Below are positions 17,232 to 26,529 of a stretch of 64,000 bases of DNA, piece by piece. Position 1 is the stretch's first letter. Each line of letters begins with the position of its first letter. The DNA is from Actinomyces viscosus. GTDB lineage: Bacteria > Actinomycetota > Actinomycetes > Actinomycetales > Actinomycetaceae. The DNA is taken from positions 2,170,001-2,234,000 of the forward strand of contig NZ_LR134477.1 in the NCBI RefSeq assembly GCF_900637975.1, read 5' to 3'. The notes under the pieces were generated by a model. The model was given only the letters and a program-made list of their open reading frames with translations, ran no database searches and was not told the DNA's origin. The position numbers and the translations under genes are program-made.

Positions 17232-18410
17232 ATGAGAAACGAAACTGACAACAGTTCCGACAAACAGTCCCCTCCCCCTCAAGACAAAACAACTGACAAT
17301 GACCGACAACACGATGAGGCTTCCGACGATGCTCCCCCGGAGTCAGCACCCGCAGACCCTGCGGACCCTGCAGTCTCTGTAGACCCTGTAGAGCAGGCCC
17401 CGCCCACGCAGGGCTCCTCCCACGGGCCGGGGTGTTTCAAGATCGGCTGCGTGAGCATGGTCGTCCTCCTGGTACTCCTCGGCGCATTCCTCTACTGGGT
17501 GGCAGCCGGCCTGGACCCGCGCCTGGGCCCCGGCAACGCCGGCGCCCAGGACGTCGCCAAGGCCGCCGTCAAGCACCTCTCCAGCAACTCACACATCCAG
17601 TCAGCACGGACCACGTACGCAGGAGCCGACTCCGGCACCGGCTCAGTCGCCGAGGTCGAGGCCCACATCAAGACCGACACCACCGTGGACAACCTCGCCG
17701 ACATACTGCCCTCAACCTGCCGCACCGCCCAGAAACACAGCATATGGGGCGCCATCACCGTCGGAATCACCTTCACCGGCAACCTTCAGGGCACCGACAT
17801 CAACACCTACTTCAGCTGCCGCGACTCAGACGGATCAGGCGGCTCAGACACCACCCTGAGCGACAAGGTCCGTCGCGACCTGGCCCTCGCAGGCCAGGCC
17901 AGCACGATCACACGCGAAGGCGAGAACTCAGCACTGCAGGCCGACTACGGGCAGGTCACCACCACCCCCACCACCCTCACACAACCAGGCACCCCCAACT
18001 CCTCCAGGACCTTCACCCTCAACGGCTGGAAAGTCACCTCCACCAGCAACAAAGAGGGACAGTTCCCCAACACCGTCGCCTTCGAACAGGTCATCGCCGC
18101 CGCCAGCCAGGCCAGCACCACCGGCACCATCGACCTCGACAACGACACCCTGTCAGTCACCGGCCTGGTCACCGACGACACCAAGAGCCTGACCCCCGAG
18201 ACCGCTGCCCCCGTCGTCCACGCCGTCGCAGACTGCCACGCCGCAAACCTGACCACACTCCAGCTCAACGACAAAGTACAACGAGGCCTCTCCAGCGACA
18301 ACGACCGCTGGCTGTCCTTCACCTGCAACAACGGCACCTGGACTCCCAAGCACGAGAGCAGCAGAGGTCAGGACGAGGCCGCCATTCTCCAAAAAGCCAC
18401 CGAGCTCTAG
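17232..18410 (+). CDS. single-pass anchored extracellular protein P1, cassette 1 array
   Basis: The 392-aa protein has an acidic, Pro-rich cytoplasmic segment (1-68), one membrane helix (about 71-93) and a large extracellular part. It belongs to a five-member family here (also 18498, 52902, 54079, 55228). Shared features are A-x-x-AAxKHLSS after the membrane helix, the block FTLNGWKVTSTSNKEGQFP, VTGLVTDDTKSLTPETAAPVVHAVADC and a second conserved Cys in SFTCNNGTW; the two cysteines probably pair. The last 470 bp of the gene are nearly identical to the gene at 54079. No enzyme motif is seen. Tandem position after the hydrolase suggests an immunity, receptor or adaptor role (inference). Confidence 0.72.
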   Translation: MRNETDNSSDKQSPPPQDKTTDNDRQHDEASDDAPPESAPADPADPAVSVDPVEQAPPTQGSSHGPGCFKIGCVSMVVLLVLLGAFLYWVAAGLDPRLGPGNAGAQDVAKAAVKHLSSNSHIQSARTTYAGADSGTGSVAEVEAHIKTDTTVDNLADILPSTCRTAQKHSIWGAITVGITFTGNLQGTDINTYFSCRDSDGSGGSDTTLSDKVRRDLALAGQASTITREGENSALQADYGQVTTTPTTLTQPGTPNSSRTFTLNGWKVTSTSNKEGQFPNTVAFEQVIAAASQASTTGTIDLDNDTLSVTGLVTDDTKSLTPETAAPVVHAVADCHAANLTTLQLNDKVQRGLSSDNDRWLSFTCNNGTWTPKHESSRGQDEAAILQKATEL

Positions 18411-18505
18411 ACGACCACCAACCGGGCAGCACCTGCGCCGTCACGACGATCAGCCACCCCAAGACGACAGGTCAAGCAGCCAGAAAGGGAGCAGCCAGTG
18501 CCCGA
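17942..18505 (+). repeat. long direct repeat with 54672-55235
   Basis: The 3' portion of P1 plus its downstream spacer aligns without gaps to 54672-55235 at a constant offset of 36,730 bp. From 18387 to 18505 the two are identical as far as can be read; the preceding coding part shows scattered differences. The 5' halves of the two genes are much more divergent. Confidence 0.85.
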
Positions 18506-19742
18506 CGAACGCACCGAACCCGACCAGGACCATCATTCCGTACCCTCGGATCAGGGCAACTCAGCATCAGCAGGTGAGGCCGGTGACGGCAGCCGTTGGA
18601 AGGCCGAGCTTGGAGACGATCACACTACCGATACCTGCCCCCGCAGCGAGTCCAGCCATGAGCAGGAGGGCGGCAACCAGGAGAGTCTTGCTGACGAGCC
18701 GAAATTTCAATCCAGCACGATCTCCGATGCTCAGGCATCACCTACTGAGGAGCCCTCAAAGTTGCCCCGTAAGTCACCAGACCGTCTCTTCAGAGGGTGC
18801 CTGGTGGTGATTATTGCGGTGATCGTGGGAATGGTGGGTATCTGGATGGCGTTCGTCCGGATCGATGCGAGTCTGCACCCTCAAGCCGGACCGGCAGATC
18901 GTGCTCACGCCCGCAGGATCGCCCAGGCCGCGGCCGACCACCTCAGCCACAGCCCACTCGTCACCTCAACACCCTCCGCGTCATCCGAGGCCTCCACTCC
19001 GTCGGATATCTCAGCTCGCGTGACTATCAGCCTCAAAGACGGCACCACCGCCCAGCAGGCCGCTGACCTGCTGGCCTCCACCCACGAGGCAGCCCTCCAC
19101 ACCAGGGGCGGCGTCCAGAAGATCACGCTCACCGTGTCCATGTCATGGACCCTGGAAGACACCAGCATCGCAGCCGACTTCGACGCCAGCCGCGCCACCA
19201 CCGACATCGTCTCCAGCACCACACGCGCCCTGACCCCAGTCGGCGAGGCCAAGACCATCAGGCGAGGAGGATCCTCCGCTCTGGAGATCGACTACGGAGA
19301 AGTCGGAGCTCCTCCGACCTCACTGACCAGCCCCTCCGGTTCACGCACACGGAAGCTCTTCACCATGGCCGACTGGCAGGTGACATCCACCAGCAACGAG
19401 GACGGGCAGTTCGCCGCCCCACCCATCGAGCAGGTCATCACTGCGAGCAGTCAGACCAGCGCCACCGGCTCGATCGAGCTCGAGGCAACCCCAGGCTCCA
19501 TGTCGGTTACCGGCGTGGCCACAGACGATGGCGGCCTGACTGCCGACGCCGCAGCGCCCGTCGTGCACGCCGTCGCCGACTGCCACGCCGCAGGACTGTC
19601 CGAGCTCAACCTCAACACAACAGCCAGCTACGACGACCCCTGGCGAACTCTCGTATGCAAGGGCGGAACCTGGGCCCCCAAGGACGACGGCAGAATAGGA
19701 CAGCAGGAAGCCGACATCCTCCAGAAAGCCGCCCAACTGTAA
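18498..19742 (+). CDS. single-pass anchored extracellular protein P2, cassette 1 array
   Basis: The 414-aa paralog of P1 starts at GTG 18498 with MPDE, the start shared by most members, behind AAGGGAG at 18485-18491. A long charged cytoplasmic region (1-98) precedes a membrane helix (about 99-121). The extracellular domain keeps the family blocks, for example FTMADWQVTSTSNEDGQF, AAAPVVHAVADCHAAGL and the final LVCKGGTWAPK. The conserved Cys pair is present. It is separated from P1 by 87 bp that are almost identical to the spacer between P4 and P5 in the second array. Function is unknown. Confidence 0.72.
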   Translation: MPDERTEPDQDHHSVPSDQGNSASAGEAGDGSRWKAELGDDHTTDTCPRSESSHEQEGGNQESLADEPKFQSSTISDAQASPTEEPSKLPRKSPDRLFRGCLVVIIAVIVGMVGIWMAFVRIDASLHPQAGPADRAHARRIAQAAADHLSHSPLVTSTPSASSEASTPSDISARVTISLKDGTTAQQAADLLASTHEAALHTRGGVQKITLTVSMSWTLEDTSIAADFDASRATTDIVSSTTRALTPVGEAKTIRRGGSSALEIDYGEVGAPPTSLTSPSGSRTRKLFTMADWQVTSTSNEDGQFAAPPIEQVITASSQTSATGSIELEATPGSMSVTGVATDDGGLTADAAAPVVHAVADCHAAGLSELNLNTTASYDDPWRTLVCKGGTWAPKDDGRIGQQEADILQKAAQL

Positions 19743-19893
19743 GAACTCACTTCCCGGCCCACCTATGTATCGGGGTCGTCGAGGACACGTGGAAGACGCA
19801 TCAGAAAACCAGCAGATCGAGATCGATGCGTCTGATGACGGCAGAGCTCCAGGGCTGGGGACACCGCCGAAGCGCTTGCCCGCCTTGACGTCA

Positions 19894-20391
19894 TCAGCGG
19901 CCCAGCGCGGCCACGAGCGCGTCGATGATCGGCAGGTCCGCCTCCAGCCACGCCAGCTGGCGCAGCCGATCGGGCGGGTCCAGGCTCACCCACTCCAGCC
20001 TCTGGTGGTCGGCACCGGCCCGCCCCCGGTCCCCGAGCCGGGCCGGCTCGGCCAGCCACACCCGCATCCGGAATCCGTGCATGGCCGGCCAGGCCGGGGC
20101 CTCGTCACCCGGAGCGCCACCGGGCGGGGCGGGAACCGCCAGGTCACCGGGGGCCACGAGCTCTGATCCGAGCCGCACCCGCAGGCCGATCTCCTCGTCC
20201 AGCTCGCGGGCCAGGGCCTGCCGGGGAGTCTCCGCCGGCTCGACCTTGCCCCCGGGCAGCTCGTACTGCCCCGCGTGCTCGGGCGGGTAGGAGCGGGCCG
20301 CGCACAGCAGCGTCGTCGGGTGCTCCAACCGGTCCAGTACCGCGGCCGCCACCACGAGCCGGGAGGGGCCCGCCGTATCGGATCCGCTCAC
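19894..20391 (-). CDS. Nudix hydrolase (MutT-like)
   Basis: This 165-aa enzyme hydrolyses nucleoside diphosphates linked to another moiety, possibly oxidised dGTP or related nucleotides. The Nudix box is complete at residues 48-70 (G-x5-E-x7-REL-D-EE-I-GL). Other MutT-like signatures are the N-terminal VVAAAVL strand and YELPGGKVE. It starts at GTG 20391, whose GTGA overlaps the TGA of the upstream gene, so it is the last coupled gene of the Bat-like operon. The link between Nudix activity and that operon is not obvious. Confidence 0.9.
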   Translation of the reverse strand: MSGSDTAGPSRLVVAAAVLDRLEHPTTLLCAARSYPPEHAGQYELPGGKVEPAETPRQALARELDEEIGLRVRLGSELVAPGDLAVPAPPGGAPGDEAPAWPAMHGFRMRVWLAEPARLGDRGRAGADHQRLEWVSLDPPDRLRQLAWLEADLPIIDALVAALGR

Positions 20392-21386
20392 CAGGGCTTC
20401 CCCCCGCTGTCCCCACCGGGTTTCTCACTGGACCCCGCACCGCCGTTGTTGCGGTCGCGCAGACGCTGGGCCCGGTCATCGGCCGGGGTCGGGGAGCTGG
20501 AGGGGGTCTCACCCGGGGAGCTCGAGGCCGACGACGACGGGTCCGAGCTGGGGGACTCCGAGGGCTCTGAGCTGGGCGTAGTCGACGGGTCCGAGCTAGG
20601 CGTCGAGCTCGGGTCGCTACTGGAGCTGGCCGAGGGGTCAGAACTGGGGGACGAGGAGGGGTCGGAGCTGGGCGTGGCCGAGGGGTCAGAGCTGGGCGTC
20701 GCCGAGGGGTCCTGCTCGGGCGGGGGCGGCACCTCGCAGGTGTCGGCGGCCTTCTTGGCGGCCTCGGTGTGCTCGGTCGCCGACGTGGTGTTGCCGCTCT
20801 CCTGTGCCTGGGCGGCCAGCGAGAGGTGCGCGACGTACAGGTTGGTGCGCACCATGCACTCCGGGGAACCGGCCTGCTTCGCCTTCGTCTGGGGGTCGCT
20901 CTTGGCCTTCGGAGCCTTGGCGAGCGCCTTGTTGAGGGTCGAGACCGCGGAGGTCGGATCCTGCGCGGCGAGCTGGCCGGTCCCCAGGTTGAAGTAGACG
21001 CGCCACTGCTCCAGCCAGGGATTGATCCGAGCCACCGTGCGGTAGCGGGACAGCGCCGTGTCGTAGTGCCCGGCGGCCACCGCACGGTTGCCGGACAGGG
21101 AGATGAGGAAGATCGACCCGAGCCACAGGGAGATGATCGTGGCCAGCACGGCGGGCACCCCGCCGATCTTGAGGAGACGACGACGTCGACGCAGGCGGGC
21201 CTCGCGCCGTCGGGGGTCCTCGGGGGCTGAGGGGTCCTGGGCTGAGGCTCCGTCAGAGGCGTCGGCCTCCTGCAGGTAGTCGAGCGTCTCATCCGCGGGA
21301 GCGCCGGCGGGTCCCGGCCCGTTGCTCCCCGGTCCGAGGCCGCCGTGACCGAGGCCCTCGCCAGGGGTGTTTCCCATCGTCATCAT
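20388..21386 (-). CDS. membrane protein with TPR-like region and Ser/Pro/Asp repeats (BatC-like position)
   Basis: About 332 aa. The N-terminus is Gly/Pro-rich, a basic RRREARLRRRRRLLK precedes one membrane helix (GGVPAVLATIISLWLGSIFLI), then a short TPR-like helical region follows (GHYDTALSRYRTVARINPW, AQDPTSAVSTLNKALAKAP). The C-terminal 100 residues consist of about ten SDPSxxPS-type repeats. ATG 21386 overlaps the stop of the upstream VWA gene (ATGA), but ATG 21377 has better spacing (9 nt) from the GGGGGAG box. Its place after two VWA genes matches the TPR gene of Bat/aerotolerance operons. It probably scaffolds the VWA proteins (inference). Confidence 0.72.
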   Translation of the reverse strand: MMTMGNTPGEGLGHGGLGPGSNGPGPAGAPADETLDYLQEADASDGASAQDPSAPEDPRRREARLRRRRRLLKIGGVPAVLATIISLWLGSIFLISLSGNRAVAAGHYDTALSRYRTVARINPWLEQWRVYFNLGTGQLAAQDPTSAVSTLNKALAKAPKAKSDPQTKAKQAGSPECMVRTNLYVAHLSLAAQAQESGNTTSATEHTEAAKKAADTCEVPPPPEQDPSATPSSDPSATPSSDPSSSPSSDPSASSSSDPSSTPSSDPSTTPSSEPSESPSSDPSSSASSSPGETPSSSPTPADDRAQRLRDRNNGGAGSSEKPGGDSGGKPW

Positions 21387-22486
21387 CTCCCCCTTCCCAT
21401 GAGAAGACGCAGGCGACGGTCGGCTCGCATGAGGTCGATGATCTCCCACAGCAGCAGGCCGAAGGCGATGATTCCCAGGGGCCAGGTCAGGTAGACCCGG
21501 GCGTTGGTCTTGGTCCGCCCGTCGGAGGTGACGGCCTCGATGTCCAGGTTGGTGAACGCGCTCGTCGGGTCGTCGCCCGACCCGCCGGTGCGGTGGTAGT
21601 AGGGCAGCCCCATGTCCTTGGCCACGGTCTGGAGCTCGTTCTCGTCGATCTTCGACACGCCCGGCTGCCCGCCCTCCCCGTCGGCGATGTAGTCGGACTG
21701 GGTGTGCTCGCCGGTGGCGGCCGAGCCGTCGTAGCTGCGCATCTGCCCGCCCTCCGCGGTTCCGTAGCCCAGTACCGCGCCGCCGTCGACGAGGCCGGCC
21801 AGCGACTGCCAGGAGATGCCTGCGCTGTCGGCCGCCTGGGCGCCACGGCCGTCATCGGTGGCCTCGCCGTCGGAGAAGATGTAGACGAGGCGGATGTCCT
21901 TGGGGTCGGACTGCTGGGACTGGACCAGGGACTGGCCCAGCAGCGGCAGCGCCACCTCCAGCGAGGAGCCGGTGGCGTGGTTCGTCACCTCCTGCTTGAA
22001 CGAGCCGATCCAGGAGTCGACGGCGTTGGTGTCGTGGGTCAGCGGCAGCTCTGTGGCCGCGGTGTTGTCCAGGGCGATGATGGAGAACCGGGAGTCCGGG
22101 AAGGCGTCCCGGACGGCGCGCATGTCGGAGCGCACGCCGTCGAGCCTGGTGGAGGCCGCCTGGTCGACGCCGTCAGGCCCCTTGCCCTGGTAGTCCTCGG
22201 CGGCCATGGACCCGGTGCGGTCCACCACCATGTAGATCTCCACGTTGGAGACGCTGATGGCCTCGGTGCCGCGGATCGCCGGCCCCGCCATCGCCAGCAC
22301 GGTGACGACGACGATGGCCAGGCGCCGCCACCAGGCCTGGCGGGCGGCCGGTTCGGCATCGTCGCGGTTCAGCCGACGGCGGGAGACGACGAGCAGGGCC
22401 GTCAGGGCACCGGCCACGAGGAGGACGAGGATCCACCAGGTGACCGGGATGAACGCGAAGTCTCCGATGATGGGAACTGGTCTCAT
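21383..22486 (-). CDS. VWA-domain membrane protein (BatB-like)
   Basis: The 367-aa protein has two N-terminal membrane helices (about 14-36 and 55-70), an extracellular von Willebrand A domain (about 80-300) and a C-terminal membrane helix near 340. The metal-adhesion site reads VDRTGSM, a D-x-T-x-S variant of the DxSxS MIDAS; the rest of the fold includes FSIIALDN and VYIFSDGEATD. The start overlaps the previous gene by 4 nt (ATGA), so translation is coupled. Such VWA pairs act with MoxR ATPases in complex assembly at the membrane. The specific client here is unknown. Confidence 0.85.
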   Translation of the reverse strand: MRPVPIIGDFAFIPVTWWILVLLVAGALTALLVVSRRRLNRDDAEPAARQAWWRRLAIVVVTVLAMAGPAIRGTEAISVSNVEIYMVVDRTGSMAAEDYQGKGPDGVDQAASTRLDGVRSDMRAVRDAFPDSRFSIIALDNTAATELPLTHDTNAVDSWIGSFKQEVTNHATGSSLEVALPLLGQSLVQSQQSDPKDIRLVYIFSDGEATDDGRGAQAADSAGISWQSLAGLVDGGAVLGYGTAEGGQMRSYDGSAATGEHTQSDYIADGEGGQPGVSKIDENELQTVAKDMGLPYYHRTGGSGDDPTSAFTNLDIEAVTSDGRTKTNARVYLTWPLGIIAFGLLLWEIIDLMRADRRLRLLMGRGR

Positions 22487-23595
22487 GCTCGCCTCCAGGT
22501 GGTCAGCCCCAGATAGCCCAGAAGCACCAGAGAGAGGGTGATGACGAGCCTCTGGGGGATGTCGGTGCGACGAGTCTGCTTGCGGCCTCCCAGTGCGCTG
22601 ACCTCGGTCTTCTCCAGCTGCTTGACGATATCGCCGCCGGTCCCCGAGTCCTCGACGTCATAGAAGCGGCCCCGTCCCGGTCCCTCGGTGACGGTCTTGA
22701 GCTCCTCGCGGGAGGCCTCGGGGCTCTGGTCGAGCTCGTACTGGTGGGACTGCTCGTCGTCGGCGCCGTAGATGGAGAACAGGCGGATCTTGCGCTCGGC
22801 CAGGAGATTGACGGCGTCGGGCAGCGAGTAGATCTGCTCGTTGTCGGGGTCGATGACCTGGTTGTCGGTGGCCAGGATGATGGAGCGGGAGCGCTCCAGG
22901 CCCTGGTTGTCGAAGGCCTGCGCGCAGGAGGCGAGCCCGTCACCGGCGAGGGAGGAGCCGTTGACGCTCTGGTTCTGGGTCCCGCTGAAGGTCTCGCTGT
23001 ACCTGAGGGCCTGCTTGTAGGTCGGGTTGTCCGGGTCGATGTCCAGCACGTCGCTCAGGTCGTCCATCTGCTGCCGCAGCAGCTCGTAGTCGTCCGTGAG
23101 CGGGACGATGGTCTGGGCGGCGGAGTTCCAGGCCACGAGCCCCACGCGCTCGCCGTCGAAGTCCTCCAGGATGTCGGCGAAGGTGGTCAGGACGGAGGAG
23201 TCGATCTTCACCATCGACGTCGATACGTCCAGGCACAGGACGATGTCCCGGTTGGCCAGGGCGTCGGAGCGCTCGGTGACGCGCACGGGGCGCCCAGCGA
23301 TGGCCGAGGCACTCAGCAGGCACACGGCCAGCAGAACCGCCAGGAGCGCGTGCAACCGGCGCTGGAACCGGATACGGGAGCGCACCGCGGGAAGCTGGAA
23401 CAGGCTCGCCGAGTTCGCCAGGCGCCGCGGGAGCCCCCCGGCGTCCTGGACCTCCTGATGCCTCCAGGGCAGTCTCAGGGGCTTGCGGGACGTGGGGTCG
23501 GACAGTCCGTTGGAGCGGCGATCGCGGACGAGGACCGCGATGACCGCCACCACGGCTAGAGCGACAAGGATGCCGAACAGCCAGGGCATCACCAT
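22483..23595 (-). CDS. VWA-domain membrane protein (BatA-like)
   Basis: The 370-aa protein has an N-terminal membrane helix (4-23), another at about 83-103, a VWA domain (about 115-325) with a canonical MIDAS (CLDVSTSM), and a C-terminal helix (RLVITLSLVLLGYLGL). Between the first two helices lies a basic region. It starts at ATG 23595, overlapping the previous gene by 7 nt; ATG 23589 is an alternative giving a TGATG junction. It is the first VWA gene of the MoxR operon and overlaps the second by ATGA. Confidence 0.86.
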   Translation of the reverse strand: MVMPWLFGILVALAVVAVIAVLVRDRRSNGLSDPTSRKPLRLPWRHQEVQDAGGLPRRLANSASLFQLPAVRSRIRFQRRLHALLAVLLAVCLLSASAIAGRPVRVTERSDALANRDIVLCLDVSTSMVKIDSSVLTTFADILEDFDGERVGLVAWNSAAQTIVPLTDDYELLRQQMDDLSDVLDIDPDNPTYKQALRYSETFSGTQNQSVNGSSLAGDGLASCAQAFDNQGLERSRSIILATDNQVIDPDNEQIYSLPDAVNLLAERKIRLFSIYGADDEQSHQYELDQSPEASREELKTVTEGPGRGRFYDVEDSGTGGDIVKQLEKTEVSALGGRKQTRRTDIPQRLVITLSLVLLGYLGLTTWRRA

Positions 23596-24110
23596 CGGGT
23601 GACCACCTCCCGTGCGTGGTTCAGGGCCTCTTCGGCGGCGGACTCCGGCTCACGGTCGAAGGAGGGCTGCTCCCACACGGCGAGCAGCTCGCCGACATGA
23701 CCCAGCGGATTGGTGTCGAGGGGGTGACCCGCCTCGCGCACGCTGCGCCGGCGCTCCTCCACCGAGCTCGGCCCGGCGGTGTCCGCCATGTCGAGGATCT
23801 CCGAGACCGTGGCGGTGGTGATCTCCTCACCACTGCGGGCCTCGGCGAAGCCGCGCAGCAGGGCCGCCAGCTCCAGGTGCAGATCGCGCAGGTCCAGCTC
23901 GTCGCCGTTCCAGCGCTGGGCGATCTCGGTGAGACGATCGCCCCACTGACGGCGCTCACGCGGCGCCATGGGGATGTCTCCGACCTCCCGGGAGGTGTCT
24001 CTGCGGGTCACCAGGAAGGTGCGCAGCAGCCAGGCGCTCACCAGGAGGATCCCGACGATCATCACGATGACCATCCATATCGGCATGAGGACCGGGGGCA
24101 TGATCTGCAC
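23589..24110 (-). CDS. small membrane protein of the MoxR/VWA operon (DUF4381-like)
   Basis: A single membrane helix (about 8-30) is followed by a charged, helical cytoplasmic or extracellular domain of about 140 aa with DELDLRDLHLELAALLRGFAEAR and a terminal SAAEEALNHAREVV. Size, topology and position between DUF58 and VWA genes match the DUF4381-like genes seen in Bat operons. It starts at GTG 24110, 3 nt after the DUF58 stop; ATG 24101 is possible. Family similarity is judged from context and pattern. Confidence 0.68.
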   Translation of the reverse strand: MQIMPPVLMPIWMVIVMIVGILLVSAWLLRTFLVTRRDTSREVGDIPMAPRERRQWGDRLTEIAQRWNGDELDLRDLHLELAALLRGFAEARSGEEITTATVSEILDMADTAGPSSVEERRRSVREAGHPLDTNPLGHVGELLAVWEQPSFDREPESAAEEALNHAREVVTRW

Positions 24111-24113
24111 TGG

Positions 24114-25118
24114 TCACCGCCTCCCTCGGGCCACGGCGGCGCGCTCGCGCTGGAGGAGCTCGGCGATGGAGTCGATGAGGGTCTCCTCGGAGGAGACGAC
24201 GCCGTACTCCACGTGCCGGGCCTCGAGCACCTGCTCGACGGCGGATCGCCACTGCTCACGCACCACGGCCGCCTGGGCGGCCAGGTAGGTGTCGGCGCGC
24301 AGGAAGGCCGGGATCTCGAAGGGCAGGTCGATGTCCCGCCCACGGCCGCCGTCGGGGCGCAGCGGATCGTCGTCCTCGATCTGCACGACGATCACCTCGT
24401 GCTGGATCGACAGGCGCCGCAGCCAGGTCGCGGCGTCGGGACCGGGGTGGGCGGTGTCGGTGATGAGAACCACCAGGCTGCGACGGCGGTGCCAGGTGCT
24501 CACCCGTTCCATGAGGCGCGGCAGGCTGGAGGGGGGCGCCCCGGGGGCCAGCTCGAAGACGCCGTCGGGCGCTCCTTCGACAGGCACGTCGAGGTCCTCG
24601 TAGGTGCGGGCCAGCAGGGTCAGCAGGGTCTCCACGTGCTTGGCCCCCGAGCGCGCCGGACGTGAGATCGTCCGGCCGGCGTCCCCGGCCACGAGCGCCA
24701 CCGAGTCGCCCCGCATTCGAGCCAGGTAGGCGAAGACCTCGGCGACCCCGAGGGCCAGGTCGCGCTTGTCCTCCCCGGAGGGGGCCGTTGCCGCCATGGT
24801 CCGGCCGGTGTCCACGGCCAGGACCATCGACATCATGGACTCGCGCTGGTAGCGCTTGATGACCGGCTGGCCCAGACGGGCCGAGGACTTCCAGTCGATG
24901 TCGGAGATGTCGTCCCCGGGCCGGTAGAAGGACATGTCGTCGAAGTCCTGCCCGCGCCCGACGAAGACCGACTTGTGGCGCCCGTCGAGCAGCCCGGTGG
25001 CCCGTCGCAGGGTCGGCAGGCTCAGGGCCGCGCGCAGGCGCTCGATCCGCGCGCCGCGCCGCCCGCCGCCGGGGTCGGCCTCGGGTGCTCCGAGAGCGTC
25101 AGGTGCCTCCATGCTCAT
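24114..25118 (-). CDS. DUF58-domain protein (MoxR partner)
   Basis: This 334-aa soluble protein has the DUF58 signature FVGRGQDFDDMSFYRPGDD followed by ISDIDWKSSARLGQPVIKRYQRE, and a downstream VWA-like region (MVLAVDTGRTM, LVVLITDTAHPGP). DUF58 proteins are encoded beside MoxR ATPases and are thought to be adaptors or substrates linking MoxR to VWA proteins. It starts 22 nt after the moxR stop; no strong RBS is seen, which suggests dependence on upstream translation. Confidence 0.9.
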   Translation of the reverse strand: MSMEAPDALGAPEADPGGGRRGARIERLRAALSLPTLRRATGLLDGRHKSVFVGRGQDFDDMSFYRPGDDISDIDWKSSARLGQPVIKRYQRESMMSMVLAVDTGRTMAATAPSGEDKRDLALGVAEVFAYLARMRGDSVALVAGDAGRTISRPARSGAKHVETLLTLLARTYEDLDVPVEGAPDGVFELAPGAPPSSLPRLMERVSTWHRRRSLVVLITDTAHPGPDAATWLRRLSIQHEVIVVQIEDDDPLRPDGGRGRDIDLPFEIPAFLRADTYLAAQAAVVREQWRSAVEQVLEARHVEYGVVSSEETLIDSIAELLQRERAAVARGRR

Positions 25119-25140
25119 CGCTCAGCTGGTCCCCACCGGC

Positions 25141-26529
25141 TCAGGGTGTGGGGACGGCGGCGAAGATGGCGTCGATGATCGCCTCGGGGGCGACGCCGTC
25201 GGCCAGGGCGTCGTAGGTGAGCACCAGCCGGTGGCGCAGCACCCCGTGACGCAGCAGGCGGACGTCGTCGGGGATGACGTAGGTGCGCCCCTCCTGCAGG
25301 GCGACGGCCTGGGCCACCTTCATCAGCGCGATGCCGCCGCGCGGGGACGCGCCCACGCGCACCTGCCGGTCCAGACCGGGCACGGGCCGGGGCCCTCCGC
25401 AGCGGGAGGTGTTGATGAGGGCGACGATGTACTGCTTGATGACGGGGTCGACGTAGACCCGCTCGGCGGCCCGCTGGAGCCACTCGACGTCGTCAGTGGA
25501 GATGGGCCGTCCGCTCACGGGCTTGTCGAAGGCGCCGTTGGAGATCCGGTCCAGGACATCGGCCTCCTCCGAGGGCCGCGGGTAGGTGAGCACCTCCTTC
25601 ATGAGGAAGCGGTCCATCTGCGCCTCCGGCAGGACGTAGGTGCCCTCCTCCTCGATGGGGTTCTGGGTGGCCAGGACCATGAAGGGGTGCGGCAGCGGGT
25701 AGACGACGCCGCCGATGGAGGTCTGACGCTCCTGCATGGCCTCGAGCATGGCCGACTGGGTCTTGGCGCTGGACCGGTTGATCTCGTCGAGCAGGACGAT
25801 GTTGGCGTGAACCGGCCCCAGCTGGGTGGTCATCTCACCGGTGGAGGAGTTGAGGATCTGGGTGCCCACGATGTCGTTGGGCATGAGGTCGGGAGTGCAC
25901 TGAATGCGCCGGAAGGAGCCGGAGACGGCGGAGGCCAGCGTCTGGGCTGCGGTGGTCTTGGCCAGGCCGGGCACCGACTCCAGCAGGATGTGGCCACTGG
26001 ACATCAGCGAGGTGACCAGCGCGGTGCGCAGCTGCTCCTGGCCGACGACCCGCTGGGAGAAGATGTCCGCAACGGACTTCAGCAGTGCTCCGGCGCGCTC
26101 CACGTCGGCGTCCCCGGCACCCCGGCGGCTGGAGGCGGCACGGGCCTCACGGCGCAGCGTCTCACGGGAGGGCAGGGGGCCGGTGGTGGCCTTCTCCTCG
26201 GCCGGGGCCGCAGGACCGGAGGGGTAACCGGGAACCGTCGTCCTGGACGATGACGGCGCTGAGGGGGACGCGTGAGCCCCGGAGGTCTGTGGTGCCCCCG
26301 CAGGCGGGAAGGCAGGAGGCTGCTGGGGCACGGCCGAACCGCCCTGCCCCAAGGAGGACATGGTTGGCTGAGCGGTCCGCCGAGAAGCCGGCTGCCCGCT
26401 GGGCTGAGCAGCCGGTTGACCAATGGGCTGCCCTGTCGGCTGACCAGCCGACCGGCCAGTCGACTGACCGCTGCCCCAGCCGCCCGACTGACTGCCGGGT
26501 TGGGCACGGTGCTCGGGCTGCATGCTCAT
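25141..26529 (-). CDS. MoxR-family AAA+ ATPase with Gln/Pro/Ser-rich N-terminal extension
   Basis: The 462-aa protein starts at ATG 26529 with AAGGAG 4 nt upstream. Residues 1-125 are low complexity with GQPxGQP repeats, unusual since MoxR proteins are normally about 320-350 aa. The AAA+ core follows: Walker A ESVPGLAKTT, Walker B VLLDEINRSSAKTQSAMLEAM, sensor 1 LATQNPIEEEGTY and the lid region GGIALMKVAQAVAL. It probably acts as a chaperone ATPase that remodels or metallates the VWA proteins encoded downstream. It is the first gene of the Bat-like operon. Confidence 0.92.
   Translation of the reverse strand: MSMQPEHRAQPGSQSGGWGSGQSTGRSAGQPTGQPIGQPAAQPSGQPASRRTAQPTMSSLGQGGSAVPQQPPAFPPAGAPQTSGAHASPSAPSSSRTTVPGYPSGPAAPAEEKATTGPLPSRETLRREARAASSRRGAGDADVERAGALLKSVADIFSQRVVGQEQLRTALVTSLMSSGHILLESVPGLAKTTAAQTLASAVSGSFRRIQCTPDLMPNDIVGTQILNSSTGEMTTQLGPVHANIVLLDEINRSSAKTQSAMLEAMQERQTSIGGVVYPLPHPFMVLATQNPIEEEGTYVLPEAQMDRFLMKEVLTYPRPSEEADVLDRISNGAFDKPVSGRPISTDDVEWLQRAAERVYVDPVIKQYIVALINTSRCGGPRPVPGLDRQVRVGASPRGGIALMKVAQAVALQEGRTYVIPDDVRLLRHGVLRHRLVLTYDALADGVAPEAIIDAIFAAVPTP

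Noticed and set aside
24934..26253. 439-codon plus-strand frame over moxR and DUF58
   Set aside because: It is a shadow of the MoxR/DUF58 genes, whose motifs are clear on the minus strand.
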